A stretch of DNA of 64,000 nt from Micromonospora noduli (GTDB lineage Bacteria > Actinomycetota > Actinomycetes > Mycobacteriales > Micromonosporaceae), in assembly GCF_003264365.1 (NCBI RefSeq), contig NZ_PYAK01000001.1, forward strand, positions 62,001 through 126,000, in the 5' to 3' direction. The notes beneath the pieces are model-generated. The model made no database searches, was not told the DNA's origin, and saw only the letters and a program-made list of their open reading frames with translations. The translations under genes were made by a program, and so were the position numbers. Below, piece by piece: positions 1 to 8,156 of this stretch. Each line of letters begins with the position of its first letter. Position 1 is the stretch's first letter.

Positions 1-346
1 TGAACGGGTCGTCGGGGCCGGTCGGGCGGGTGGCGTTGGCGGCCGCGTACCGGCCGGGGTGTTCCCGCACGTACGTCCGCATCGCCTGCGCGCCCGCGGC
101 GAGGGCATCGCTGCCGGACCGGCCCTGGATGGCGTCGCGGATGGCATCGCCGGCCTCGGTCATGGCCAGGACGGCGATCCGGTGTGCCAGCTCGGCCTGG
201 CTGGTGACGTGCTTGTAGAGCGAGGGGGTCTTGACCCCGAGCCGTTCGGCGAGCAGGCCCATGCTGAGGTTGTCGAAGCCGACCTCGTCGACCAGCGCGG
301 CGGCGGCTTCGGTGACCGATGCCGGGGTGAGCCGGGCCTTAGGCAT
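1..346 (-). CDS. TetR/AcrR family regulator, truncated by the window edge
   Basis: Probable ligand-responsive repressor. An ATG at 346 reads leftward and the frame stays open for 115 codons to the window edge, so the C-terminus is missing. The first ~50 residues form a TetR helix-turn-helix with recognition segment AERLGVKTPSLYKHV. The part that follows resembles the WHG-type C-terminal domain of TetR proteins. Its start overlaps the stop of the preceding alpha/beta hydrolase gene by 8 bases, so the two are probably co-transcribed and translationally coupled. The likely operator is the twin GCTAA/TTAGC dyad at 1192-1227 in front of the hydrolase, making this an autoregulated pair. The family call is firm; the ligand is unknown. 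Confidence 0.85.
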   Translation of the reverse strand, partial: MPKARLTPASVTEAAAALVDEVGFDNLSMGLLAERLGVKTPSLYKHVTSQAELAHRIAVLAMTEAGDAIRDAIQGRSGSDALAAGAQAMRTYVREHPGRYAAANATRPTGPDDPF

Positions 347-1175
347 TGGTCAGCGTCCGGGCGAGGAAGGGCAGGGTCAGGGCGAGGACCTCGTCGGGCG
401 TCTGGGCGTGCGGGTAGTGGCCGGCGCCCTCGATGACAGCCAGCTCGCCGAGCCCTCGCGGCAGGTCGGCGAGGATGCGCTCGCCCTCGGCCCGCGGGTC
501 GGCCCAGTCGGGGTCGGCACTGCCCTGGATCACCAGGACCGGGCAGGTGACGTTGGGCAGTTGCCGACCGGCGTCGGCTGGGCTGGTCCTGGCCATGGCC
601 TGGAGGACCTTCATCCGGCCGGGCTCACTCAACTTGGCCTCGATGCGCGCCAGCTCGCTGTGCCAGTCGGCGGGCTTGGTGGGGTACGCCACGTCGAGGT
701 ACTTCTTCCAGTTCGCCAGGCTGCCCCGCATGAGTACCTGCGCCAGTTGGAGGGAGCCGGCCCGGAAGCGCTTCACCCGCACCAACCCGCCGAGGTCGAA
801 GGACTGTGCGCGGGTGAACGGCGCCAGCTCGATGGCGCCGACGATCAGCTCGGGCGCGGTGGCGGCCGCGATGGTCGCGGCACCGCCGCTGATCGACTGG
901 CCGATGAGCACGGCCGGTCCGCCCAGGTGGCGCACGACAGCGACGAGATCATCAGCGATGTCGGTGCGGCTGTAGCCGCCCCAGCCGAGGCTGGAGTCGC
1001 CGCAGCCACGGATGTCGACGTTGGCGACCCGGTATCCGGCCGCGGCCAGGGCCGGCGCGACGAACCGGTACGAGTGCCGGCTGTCGCCCATGCCGTGTGC
1101 CAGGACGACCAGTGGGCCCTGCCCGGTGGCCTCGTAGGCGATGGTGTTGCCGGCAATGTCCAGGTATTCGGTCAT
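339..1175 (-). CDS. alpha/beta hydrolase
   Basis: Cytoplasmic alpha/beta-hydrolase of 278 residues with no signal peptide. It has an HGMGDS oxyanion-type loop (~27-32), nucleophile elbow GQSISG with Ser94, an acid candidate in SADPDWAD (Asp221 or Asp223) and catalytic His253 in GAGHYPH. ATG 1175 is preferred over the upstream GTG at 1187 because GGAGGG lies six bases before it. The substrate cannot be read from the sequence; esterase, lactonase and C-C hydrolase activities all occur in this fold. It is followed by, and overlaps, a TetR gene, and twin dyads sit immediately upstream. This suggests induction by the substrate or a related compound. Confidence 0.85.
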   Translation of the reverse strand: MTEYLDIAGNTIAYEATGQGPLVVLAHGMGDSRHSYRFVAPALAAAGYRVANVDIRGCGDSSLGWGGYSRTDIADDLVAVVRHLGGPAVLIGQSISGGAATIAAATAPELIVGAIELAPFTRAQSFDLGGLVRVKRFRAGSLQLAQVLMRGSLANWKKYLDVAYPTKPADWHSELARIEAKLSEPGRMKVLQAMARTSPADAGRQLPNVTCPVLVIQGSADPDWADPRAEGERILADLPRGLGELAVIEGAGHYPHAQTPDEVLALTLPFLARTLTNA

Positions 1176-1191
1176 GACGCCCTCCACTGAA

Positions 1192-1227
1192 GCTAACGCG
1201 ATTAGCTAAAGGCTAACTGCATTAGCC
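1192..1227. promoter_or_regulatory. twin inverted-repeat operator, probable TetR site
   Basis: Two perfect dyads with the same core and spacer: GCTAA-N5-TTAGC at 1192-1206 and GGCTAA-N5-TTAGCC at 1211-1227. Their centres are 20 bp apart, about two helical turns. They lie just upstream of the hydrolase-TetR operon. The repeated dyad in this place is what a TetR dimer pair would bind. Binding itself is inferred. Confidence 0.7.
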
Positions 1228-1251
1228 GCAGAGGGCAAATGCCGGTCGCCG

Positions 1252-2037
1252 CTACTTCCCTTCGCCCAGGCCGAGCTGGGGATAGAGGGCGTCGGGGGCG
1301 GCGATCGCTCCGGGCGGCCGAGCGACAGTGACTGTCGTACCGAAGTCGCTGTAGCGCAGGGACGCGTTCGGCAGCCCGCTGGCCTCCGGCATCAGGAAGC
1401 TGACCAGTCGACCCTCGGTGTCCAGCGATGCCCGGAACGTGTGCCTGCGCGCGCTGTCCGGAAAGACACCACCGGGACCGGGGCGGAAGCTGATCCCGTT
1501 ACCGGCGGCAATCCGGGTCGCGTCGATCGTCCCGGAGATCTCCGGGCCGTCCGCTCGTGCGGTGACAATCGCGTCGATCAGGCGGCCGGAGCCGCCGGAG
1601 TCGTTCTTGCCCGGTGCGAAGCTCAGGGCGAAGTCCGACGGCACCCGGGCCGGGTCGAGGACCGTCCATCCGTCGCCGACACCGCGGAACAGACTGGTCT
1701 TCATGTAGACCTCGTCGTCGATCATCCGGATGTCGATGACCCCACCCGGCGCCGTAACCTTGGCGGTCAAGCGCTTGTGGACGTTGTCGGTGTGCGACAG
1801 CGACGTGATCTGACTGGCGATGTCGACGTCGCTGCGATAACTCGTCTGATTGACGAACGCCGTGCCGCCACGCAGCAGGCCGATCGCCTCGGCCGTCGTG
1901 GTGGCATCGGCGCTGGCGGCCGACACCGGCACGGATTCAGGTCTGGGTTCGCTCTTCGTCGGCGCGCCAACCGAGCAACCCAGCAGGAGCAGGCCCGCAG
2001 AAATGCCGGCCAGTGTGGCTCGACGTGTCATGGCCAT
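1252..2037 (-). CDS. secreted lipoprotein, LppX/LprAFG-like
   Basis: Exported, lipid-anchored protein of about 261 residues. From ATG 2037 it has a short basic N-terminus, a hydrophobic stretch and lipobox LLLGC within the first ~22 residues. The mature part, with segments such as TSYRSDVDIAS and DEVYMKTSLF, resembles the LppX/LprG group of actinobacterial lipoproteins. These have a half-barrel fold with a hydrophobic pocket for lipids or glycolipids. No membrane transporter is adjacent, so its partner is unknown. ATG 2031 and GTG 2040 are alternative starts, and no strong ribosome-binding site decides between them. It is divergent from the methyltransferase gene. Confidence 0.7.
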   Translation of the reverse strand: MAMTRRATLAGISAGLLLLGCSVGAPTKSEPRPESVPVSAASADATTTAEAIGLLRGGTAFVNQTSYRSDVDIASQITSLSHTDNVHKRLTAKVTAPGGVIDIRMIDDEVYMKTSLFRGVGDGWTVLDPARVPSDFALSFAPGKNDSGGSGRLIDAIVTARADGPEISGTIDATRIAAGNGISFRPGPGGVFPDSARRHTFRASLDTEGRLVSFLMPEASGLPNASLRYSDFGTTVTVARPPGAIAAPDALYPQLGLGEGK

Positions 2038-2072
2038 CACGGTAGGCCGCCTGGGCAAGGTCGGGTGGCCCG

Positions 2073-2087
2073 TATAGTGCCGCGATG
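2073..2087 (+). promoter_or_regulatory. -10 element of a leaderless promoter
   Basis: TATAGT at 2073-2078 is followed by exactly six bases and then the methyltransferase ATG at 2085. Transcription from a TANNNT box normally begins about 6-7 bases downstream, so the mRNA would begin at the start codon. No Shine-Dalgarno sequence is present. A matching -35 is not evident. Confidence 0.6.
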
Positions 2088-2687
2088 GAAACGGACACGG
2101 TACGGCAGGCTTACACGTCCGTCGCGGAGCTCTACATCGAGCTGTTCGGCACGAGCCAGCAGGTGGACGCCGACGACCTCGCCCTCATCAGACGACACCT
2201 GGGCAGCCGGCCCGGCCGGGTGCTCGATCTGGGGTGCGGGCCCGGCCACCTCACCGGCTACCTTCGTGAGCTTGGCGTCGACGTGATGGGGATCGACCTC
2301 GTCCCCGAGTTCATCGCGCATGCGCGGGCGTCCCACCCGGGCGTCGAGTTCCACCTCGGTTCGATGGAACGCCTCGACGTCGCCGAGGACTCCATCGACG
2401 GCATCCTGGCCTGGTACTCGTTGATTCATCTTCCGCCGCCGGAGTTCGACGGCATGCTCAAGGAGTTCCGGCGGGTGCTGGTCCCGGCCGGGCGGTTGGT
2501 CCTGGGCGTCTTCGACGCCGAGGAGGTCGGCGCCTTCGACCACAAGGTCCTGACCGCCTACCGCTGGCCGGTCGACGAGGTCTCCGAACGACTCGGCCGA
2601 GCCGGTTTCCGGGAGGTGGAACGTCTCCGGCGGCCCGGCACCGACGAGCATCGGCCGCTTGCCGCCATCGCGGCGGTCGCGGTGTGA
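2085..2687 (+). CDS. class I SAM-dependent methyltransferase
   Basis: Cytoplasmic methyltransferase of 200 residues. Motif I VLDLGCGPGHLTGYL (~46-60) binds S-adenosylmethionine. The acidic motif II is at GIDLVPEF, and the post-motif region DGILAWYSLIHLPP fits the UbiE/Methyltransf_11-25 type. The acceptor substrate is unknown; small molecules are usual for this size class. The gene appears leaderless (TATAGT six bases before ATG) and stands alone: the upstream gene is divergent and a strong terminator follows eight bases after the stop. Confidence 0.85.
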   Translation: METDTVRQAYTSVAELYIELFGTSQQVDADDLALIRRHLGSRPGRVLDLGCGPGHLTGYLRELGVDVMGIDLVPEFIAHARASHPGVEFHLGSMERLDVAEDSIDGILAWYSLIHLPPPEFDGMLKEFRRVLVPAGRLVLGVFDAEEVGAFDHKVLTAYRWPVDEVSERLGRAGFREVERLRRPGTDEHRPLAAIAAVAV

Positions 2688-2694
2688 GGACGCT

Positions 2695-2729
2695 GAGGGC
2701 CGGTCTCCCATCGTGGGAGACCGGCCCTC
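2695..2729. terminator. intrinsic terminator, convergent genes
   Basis: A perfect 16-bp stem (2695-2710 with 2714-2729) and a 3-base loop lie between the methyltransferase stop and the 3' end of the wrbA-type gene. No U tract follows, as is common in high-GC actinomycetes. It can serve both strands. Confidence 0.8.
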
Positions 2730-2780
2730 GCCCAGCTGAGCACCCGCGTCGACGCGGGCGTGCGTTACGTGCCAGCGCGC

Positions 2781-3380
2781 TCAGGCGCTGAGCTTCCCGG
2801 CGATCTTGACGACCCGCTCGGCCATGTGGTCGAGGGCAGCGAACTGGGCATCGCCCAGCGGGGCGTCGTTGCTTCCGCCGGTGACGTGCGAGACGCCGTA
2901 CGGGTTGCCGTCGGCGAACTTCAGCGGGTCGGTGTAACCCGGGGCGACGACCAGACCGCCGAAGTGGTGGACGGTGTTGTAGAGCGCCAGAAGGGTCGAC
3001 TCCTGGCCGCCGTGCGCGGTCATGGATGCGGTGAAGCCGGCGTACACCTTGTCGGCGAGCAGGCCCTGCGCCCACTGCGGGCCGAGGGTGTCGATGAACT
3101 GCTTGAGCTGGCTGGCCACGTTGCCGTAGCGGGTGGGCGTGCCGAACAGCACCGCGTCCGCCCAGACGACGTCGTCGGCGGTCGCCTTCGGCTCGTTCTT
3201 CGTGGCGTCGAAGTGCTGGCTCCAGGCGGCGTTGGAGGCGATGGCCTCCGCCGGGGCGAGCTCCGGAACCTGACGCAGCCGCACTTCGGCGCCCGCCTTC
3301 TCGCCGGCCTCGGCGAGGCGCTTGGCCATGGCGTGGAGGGTACCGGTGGACGAGTAGTAGATGACGGAGAGCTTGGTCAT
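2781..3380 (-). CDS. wrbA: NAD(P)H:quinone oxidoreductase, WrbA type
   Basis: Flavodoxin-fold FMN enzyme of 199 residues that reduces quinones by two electrons with NAD(P)H, limiting redox cycling. The FMN phosphate loop YYSSTGT is near residues 8-14. The family segments AVLFGTPTRYGNVASQLKQF and GGQESTLLALYN are intact. Length and motifs match WrbA throughout. ATG 3380 is chosen over an in-frame ATG at 3389 because GGAAGG lies nine bases before 3380 but abuts 3389. A 12-bp perfect palindrome (3419-3430) sits upstream and may be a redox or quinone-sensing operator. Confidence 0.92.
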   Translation of the reverse strand: MTKLSVIYYSSTGTLHAMAKRLAEAGEKAGAEVRLRQVPELAPAEAIASNAAWSQHFDATKNEPKATADDVVWADAVLFGTPTRYGNVASQLKQFIDTLGPQWAQGLLADKVYAGFTASMTAHGGQESTLLALYNTVHHFGGLVVAPGYTDPLKFADGNPYGVSHVTGGSNDAPLGDAQFAALDHMAERVVKIAGKLSA

Positions 3381-3418
3381 CGGAGGCATCCTTCCCAAAG
3401 TAGTTGCCGCTGATAAAT

Positions 3419-3430
3419 TTGCGGCCGCAA
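3419..3430. promoter_or_regulatory. perfect palindrome upstream of the wrbA-type gene
   Basis: TTGCGGCCGCAA is a perfect 12-bp palindrome, 39 bases before the start codon, in a locally AT-richer patch. It may be an operator, but no regulator gene is adjacent on that strand. A chance GC-rich palindrome is possible. Confidence 0.35.
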
Positions 3431-3561
3431 CAATCTCGACTGTAGCAGCCACCTCGCGGCACCCCAACGTCCTGACCATGCCCACCTGCGTGACGGAGCA
3501 CACCAGGAGACGGGCGCGGGCCGCGGCCGTCCAGCCGATGAGGCGGAATGGTTCGGGCCCC

Positions 3562-3576
3562 TACGATGAGGCGATG
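3562..3576 (+). promoter_or_regulatory. -10 element of a leaderless promoter
   Basis: TACGAT at 3562-3567, then six bases, then ATG 3574 of the BTAD regulator. The geometry is the same as at 2073-2087. A weak GAGG in the spacer could otherwise act as a ribosome-binding site. Confidence 0.55.
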
Positions 3577-6402
3577 GACCCCGCTGGGGCGCCACCGGCG
3601 GCGCGGTACCAACTGCTCGGACCGGTCGAGGTGCGGTCTGCCGGTGGGGAACGGCTGGCCCTCGGCACGCCGATGCAGGTACGCCTCCTGGCCGTGCTGA
3701 TGTCGCAGCCGGGCACCGGGTGGTCCATCGACCAACTCGTCGACGAGCTGTGGCAGGGGCGCCCACCGAAGACGGCAGCCGGCAACGTGAAGACCTATGT
3801 CTGGGCGTTGCGCCGGGCGCTGCGTTCCCCCGGCTTCCCCGACCCCGCCATCCTCGCCGGGCCAACCGGCTACCGCCTCGCCCTGGACGGGCTGACGGTG
3901 GACAGCGTGGCCTTCGACGACCTGGCCCAGCGCGGGTATTCCGCGCTGCGGCACTGTCACTGGCCAGCCGCCCAGGAGTCGTTCGAGGCCGCGTTGGCGC
4001 TCTGGCGTGGGGAGCCGTTCGCGGGCCTCCCGGGCTGGGGGGTGTTGCTCTCCGTCCGAGCGCGGCTCCAGGAGCAGCGGTCGAGCCTGGCGGAAGAGGT
4101 GGCGGACCTCCAGCTGCGTGCCGGACGGCATCACGAGCTGATCGAACCGCTGCGGAGCCAGGTCGACGCCGATCCGCTGCGCGAGCGCCCCTGGGGGCAA
4201 CTGATGGTGGCCCTGGCGCGGACCGGCCGGCGTGCCGACGCGCTGGCGACGTACCGGCAGCTCCGCCACCTCCTCGCCGAGGAGGTGGGAGTCGAGCCCG
4301 GCCCCGATCTCCAACACCTGCACACCCGCATCCTGCGGGCGGAGCGGGAGCTGTTGACATCCGATCCGCGGCCACCGGAAAGAGTCGCGCCGCGAATCGT
4401 CCCCCGGCAGCTGCCAGCCCCACCGACGTTGTTCACCGGCCGGGCCGCGGAGCTGGCCCGGCTCACCACGCTGCTGCTCGGTGACTCCCGCTCGGCCAGC
4501 ACCGTCGTCATCACCGGTACGGGCGGCGTCGGAAAGAGTTGGCTGGCGCTGCGCTGGGCGCACGACAACCTGCATCATTTCCCCGACGGGCAGCTCCACG
4601 TCGACCTGGGTGGATTCGGCACCGCGACGCAGGAGGCGTCACCCTCGGCCGTCGTCGTACGCTCGCTCCTGCCCGCCCTGGGTGTGAAACCCCTGGAAAT
4701 CCCCGCGGAGCCGGCGGCCCAGTTCGCCCTGTACCGCAGCCTGACCGCGGACCGACGGCTGCTCGTGCTGCTCGACAACGCCCGCGACGCGGAACAGGTG
4801 CGGCCGCTGCTTCCAGGATCGACAGGCTGCGTTGTGCTCGTGACGAGTCGCCACACCCTGCCCGGCCTGGTCGCCACCGATGGCGCCCATCCCCTCGCCC
4901 TGGACCTGCCCAGCGACGGCGAAGCGCGCCAACTGCTCGTCCGCCGACTGGGTGCGCAGCGGGCCGCCGCCCAGCCGGCAGCGGTGGACGAGCTGATCAG
5001 ACGTACCGCGCGGTTGCCCCTGGCCCTGTCCATCGTGGCCGCGCGAGCCGCCGCCCGGCCCACGTTTCCGCTCCAGGCCATCGCCGACGATCTCGCGGCG
5101 AGCCGGGGCGGGCTCGCCGCCCTGGCCACCGGCGATGCCGCCACCGACGTGCGTACCGTGCTCTCCTGGTCATACCGACTGCTCAGCGCGGACGCGGCCC
5201 GACTGTTCCGGCAGATCAGCCTGCACCCCGCCGCCGACGTCAGCGCGGCGGCAGCAGCCAGCCTCGCCGGAGCGCCACCGCCCATGATCCGGCCGGCGCT
5301 CGACGAGTTGACCCGGGCGAACCTGCTGGCCGAGCAGTCCCCCAACCGCTTCCGCTGTCACGATCTGCTCCGCGCCTACGGCGAGGAGCTGACGCACGCG
5401 CTCGACCGCCCGGCCGACCGTAGCGCCGTCCGCAGGCGCCTGCTTGACCACTACCTGCGTGTCGCCCGTGACGCGGCGAGGCTGGTCGACGCTGGTTGGC
5501 AGCCGCTCGATCCGCCGCCCCTGCCGACCGACGCGTCACCGTCGGCGTTCGCCGACCACCGGGCCGCGCTGGCCTGGTTCACCATCGAACAGCGGGTGCT
5601 GCTGGCCGCCGTCGACGACGCGGCCACGCACAGCTTCGACGCCCACGCCGGGCACCTCGCCCAGGCCCTCACTCCCCTGCTCAGCCGGCTCTCACAGTGG
5701 CACGACCTGGCCGCCGTACAGGCCATCGCGGTAACGGTCGCGCAGCGCCGCGGTGATCCACGGGCCGAGGCGCTGGCCCACCGGGACCTCGCGCTGGCCC
5801 ACATCCAGCACCGCCGGTTCGATGCGGCCCACCATCACCTCCGGCGCGCGATGGCACGGTACGACCAGGCCGGCGACCGCCCGGGGCAGGCCAGCGCACA
5901 CCTGCACCTCGCCTGGCTCTCCGACATCGAGGGCGACGCCGGAGCGGCACTGCCGCATGCCAGGGAGGCACTGGCGTTGGCCAGCAGCACCGACGACCGG
6001 CTCGGCGAGGCGGCAGCGCTCAACGCTCTCGGCTGGAGCCACGCGCGGCTGGACGAGCACGCCCGCGCCATCACCTACTGCGAGCAGGCGCTGGCGCTCT
6101 ACGAGGAGGCCGAGGACCGGCTCGGCGCGGCCCACACCTGGGACAGTCTCGGATTCGCCTATCAGGGCCTCGGGAAGCATCCGACCGCTGCGGACTGCTA
6201 CCGGCGCGCGCTGGCGCTCTATTCCGACGTCCAGGACCCTTGCGGACGGGCGGACACACTCGTCCGCCTCGGCGACACCCATCAGGCGGTGGGCGACCAC
6301 GACACCTCGGTCGACCTGTGGCGGCAGGCATTGGCGATCCTCGACCGGGTCGGTCATCCGCAGGCCACGGTGCTGTCCGAACGGCTTGAGGCGTACCGGT
6401 GA
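3574..6402 (+). CDS. AfsR/SARP-type regulator: DNA-binding, BTAD, NB-ARC, TPR
   Basis: STAND-class transcription activator of 942 residues. In order: an OmpR-like winged helix (~8-100), a bacterial transcriptional activation domain (~105-250), an NB-ARC ATPase with Walker A GTGGVGKS at ~315-322 and an RLLVLLDNARD Walker-B-like strand, and C-terminal TPRs from ~710. In characterised relatives (AfsR, DnrI-like SARPs) ATP-driven oligomerisation loads the DNA-binding domain onto direct repeats near promoters. ATG 3574 is preferred because the winged-helix domain begins there and TACGAT lies six bases upstream; the frame is open further upstream. It shares its NB-ARC/TPR body with the regulator at 60988. 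No biosynthetic cluster is adjacent. Its target could be the following peptidase gene (inference). Confidence 0.88.
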   Translation: MDPAGAPPAARYQLLGPVEVRSAGGERLALGTPMQVRLLAVLMSQPGTGWSIDQLVDELWQGRPPKTAAGNVKTYVWALRRALRSPGFPDPAILAGPTGYRLALDGLTVDSVAFDDLAQRGYSALRHCHWPAAQESFEAALALWRGEPFAGLPGWGVLLSVRARLQEQRSSLAEEVADLQLRAGRHHELIEPLRSQVDADPLRERPWGQLMVALARTGRRADALATYRQLRHLLAEEVGVEPGPDLQHLHTRILRAERELLTSDPRPPERVAPRIVPRQLPAPPTLFTGRAAELARLTTLLLGDSRSASTVVITGTGGVGKSWLALRWAHDNLHHFPDGQLHVDLGGFGTATQEASPSAVVVRSLLPALGVKPLEIPAEPAAQFALYRSLTADRRLLVLLDNARDAEQVRPLLPGSTGCVVLVTSRHTLPGLVATDGAHPLALDLPSDGEARQLLVRRLGAQRAAAQPAAVDELIRRTARLPLALSIVAARAAARPTFPLQAIADDLAASRGGLAALATGDAATDVRTVLSWSYRLLSADAARLFRQISLHPAADVSAAAAASLAGAPPPMIRPALDELTRANLLAEQSPNRFRCHDLLRAYGEELTHALDRPADRSAVRRRLLDHYLRVARDAARLVDAGWQPLDPPPLPTDASPSAFADHRAALAWFTIEQRVLLAAVDDAATHSFDAHAGHLAQALTPLLSRLSQWHDLAAVQAIAVTVAQRRGDPRAEALAHRDLALAHIQHRRFDAAHHHLRRAMARYDQAGDRPGQASAHLHLAWLSDIEGDAGAALPHAREALALASSTDDRLGEAAALNALGWSHARLDEHARAITYCEQALALYEEAEDRLGAAHTWDSLGFAYQGLGKHPTAADCYRRALALYSDVQDPCGRADTLVRLGDTHQAVGDHDTSVDLWRQALAILDRVGHPQATVLSERLEAYR

Positions 6403-6471
6403 ATGCCCTGCGCCGAGCGGCTGCGGACCGGCATGGATCCGACGTGGACCGGGCGTCGGCAGGCTGGACGA

Positions 6472-8037
6472 ATGTTGACCACGAAGAGAACCACCTTCCG
6501 GCATCCCCGCGGGGTCGCCCGTCGACGCCGGCGGCTCCTCGGTAGCCTCTCGGCCGTCGTCGCGGTCCTCGTCGCCCTCTCGCTCAACGCCCCACCGTCG
6601 CTCGCGGGCACCACGCCGACGGCCGGCGGCACCGGGCCCGTCGCCGCGGACACGACCGGCGGTTGGAACGGTCGGATCGACTGGCGGGCGTGCCCGGAAC
6701 AACCCGACGATCCGGGTACGCGGTGCGGCACCCTGCGCCTGCCGGTCGACTGGGCCCGTCCGGGCGGGGAGACCTTCCCGCTGGCCCTGGCCCGGCGACC
6801 CGCCACCGATCCGGCCGCCCGCATCGGTGTCCTGGTCTTCAACCCCGGCGGTCCCGGCCTGTCCGGGGTGGACGTGGCGTTGACGGCCGCCAGCCAGCTC
6901 GGGCCGGACGTGTTGCGCCGCTTCGACATCGTCGGCTTCGACCCCCGGGGCACGGTCCGTAGCGCACCGGTGCGCTGCTCATCGGAGCTGCTGGGCCAGC
7001 ACCCCTCCCTGGCACCCGTCAACGCTGCGGAGTTCGAGCGACTCCGTACCTACAACCGCCAGTTGCGCGACGACTGCCGCGCTCACAGTGGCCCACTGTT
7101 CGACCACCTCGACAGTGTGAGCGTCGCGCGTGACACGGACGCCATCCGGGCCGCACTCGGTGAGCGACAGCTGAGCTTCTATCAGTGGTCCTACGGCACA
7201 CTGATCGGACAGTCCTACGCCGAGCTGTTCCCCGACCGCGTCCGCGCACTGGTCATGGACAGCGTGATGGACCACAGCCAGGGGGGCCGGGAGTACTTCC
7301 GCAGCGGGGCGGCCAGTAACGAGACGCTGTTCCACGAGTTCGTGACCTGGTGCGAGCGGAACTCCGGTTGCGCGCTGCACGGACGTGACGTGCCGGCGCT
7401 CTACGACCAACTGATGCGCCGTGCCGATGCCGGCACGCTTGTCGACGCGGCCACCGGCACCCCGCTGACCTGGTTCGAGCTTGGGTTCGCGACCTTCGTC
7501 AACTTCTTCGACGCGACCTGGGCCGATCTCGCTAACATGCTGCTCGCGCTGGAACGGGGCGAGCCCGCCTCACTCGCGTCCCCGATGGTGCCGGTCGACG
7601 GCGACAAGGACCTGACCGAGTACGCGTTACCGGCGTTCTGCCAGGACTGGTCGCTGCCGATCGACGGGTTCGCCGACTGGAACCGGTATCTCGAACTGTC
7701 CCGCGCCGCCGCACCGCACCTGCGGGCCTCCCCGTTGGCCGTCCGCTTCGGCGCGATCTGCCTGGGCTGGACGGCGACCAACCCACAACATCAGCTGCGG
7801 GTACGCACGAGCGCGCCGCTGCTGGTGCTCAACGGACGGTACGACCCGGCCACCCCGTACGACGGGGCGCAACGGGTGGTGCGCCAGCTCGGCAGCCGGG
7901 GCCACCTCGTCACCTACGAGGGGTCGGGCCACGCCAGCTACCCACGGACCGAGTGCACCCGTCGTCAGGTGGAGCGGTACCTCATCACCAGAACCACACC
8001 GCCGACCGGAGCGAGCTGCCCGGCCGCCCCGGTCTGA
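6472..8037 (+). CDS. secreted S33 peptidase, tripeptidyl-aminopeptidase-like
   Basis: Exported alpha/beta-hydrolase of 521 residues. A basic N-terminus and hydrophobic core (to ~45) form a signal peptide when translation starts at ATG 6472. The frame is open back to 6403, directly after the regulator stop, but that adds only a non-signal tail. The NPGGPGLSG oxyanion loop is typical of Streptomyces Tap/SlpD-type exopeptidases. Catalytic residues: Ser240 in QWSYGT, Asp458 in RYDPATP, His487 in GSGHASY, with the TAP-like C-terminal region around the last two. The usual Gly before the nucleophile motif is Gln here. It probably releases short peptides from protein N-termini outside the cell. Confidence 0.82.
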   Translation: MLTTKRTTFRHPRGVARRRRRLLGSLSAVVAVLVALSLNAPPSLAGTTPTAGGTGPVAADTTGGWNGRIDWRACPEQPDDPGTRCGTLRLPVDWARPGGETFPLALARRPATDPAARIGVLVFNPGGPGLSGVDVALTAASQLGPDVLRRFDIVGFDPRGTVRSAPVRCSSELLGQHPSLAPVNAAEFERLRTYNRQLRDDCRAHSGPLFDHLDSVSVARDTDAIRAALGERQLSFYQWSYGTLIGQSYAELFPDRVRALVMDSVMDHSQGGREYFRSGAASNETLFHEFVTWCERNSGCALHGRDVPALYDQLMRRADAGTLVDAATGTPLTWFELGFATFVNFFDATWADLANMLLALERGEPASLASPMVPVDGDKDLTEYALPAFCQDWSLPIDGFADWNRYLELSRAAAPHLRASPLAVRFGAICLGWTATNPQHQLRVRTSAPLLVLNGRYDPATPYDGAQRVVRQLGSRGHLVTYEGSGHASYPRTECTRRQVERYLITRTTPPTGASCPAAPV

Positions 8038-8054
8038 CGGGTCGACATCGTCAC

Positions 8055-8139
8055 GGTGACGCCCCAGCTCACGGTAGGTAGTGCGACCCATCCGACGGCC
8101 TGTCGGTCAGGTCCCCTACCCGGTGGCTGGGGCGTCGCC
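8055..8139. terminator. long-loop hairpin between convergent genes
   Basis: Arms of 14 bp with one mismatch (8055-8068 and 8126-8139) flank a 57-base loop between convergent stops. It could end transcription from either side, though the long loop makes it a weak candidate. Confidence 0.35.
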
Positions 8140-8156
8140 ACCGCAACCGTCTCAGG

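Noticed and set aside
2458..4599. 713-codon minus-strand frame over the wrbA and BTAD region
   Set aside because: Overlaps well-supported genes on both strands and has no recognisable domain.
3574..8037. SARP-type regulator as the sign of a natural-product gene cluster
   Set aside because: No polyketide, peptide, terpene or RiPP core gene lies in the window; such regulators also control other functions.
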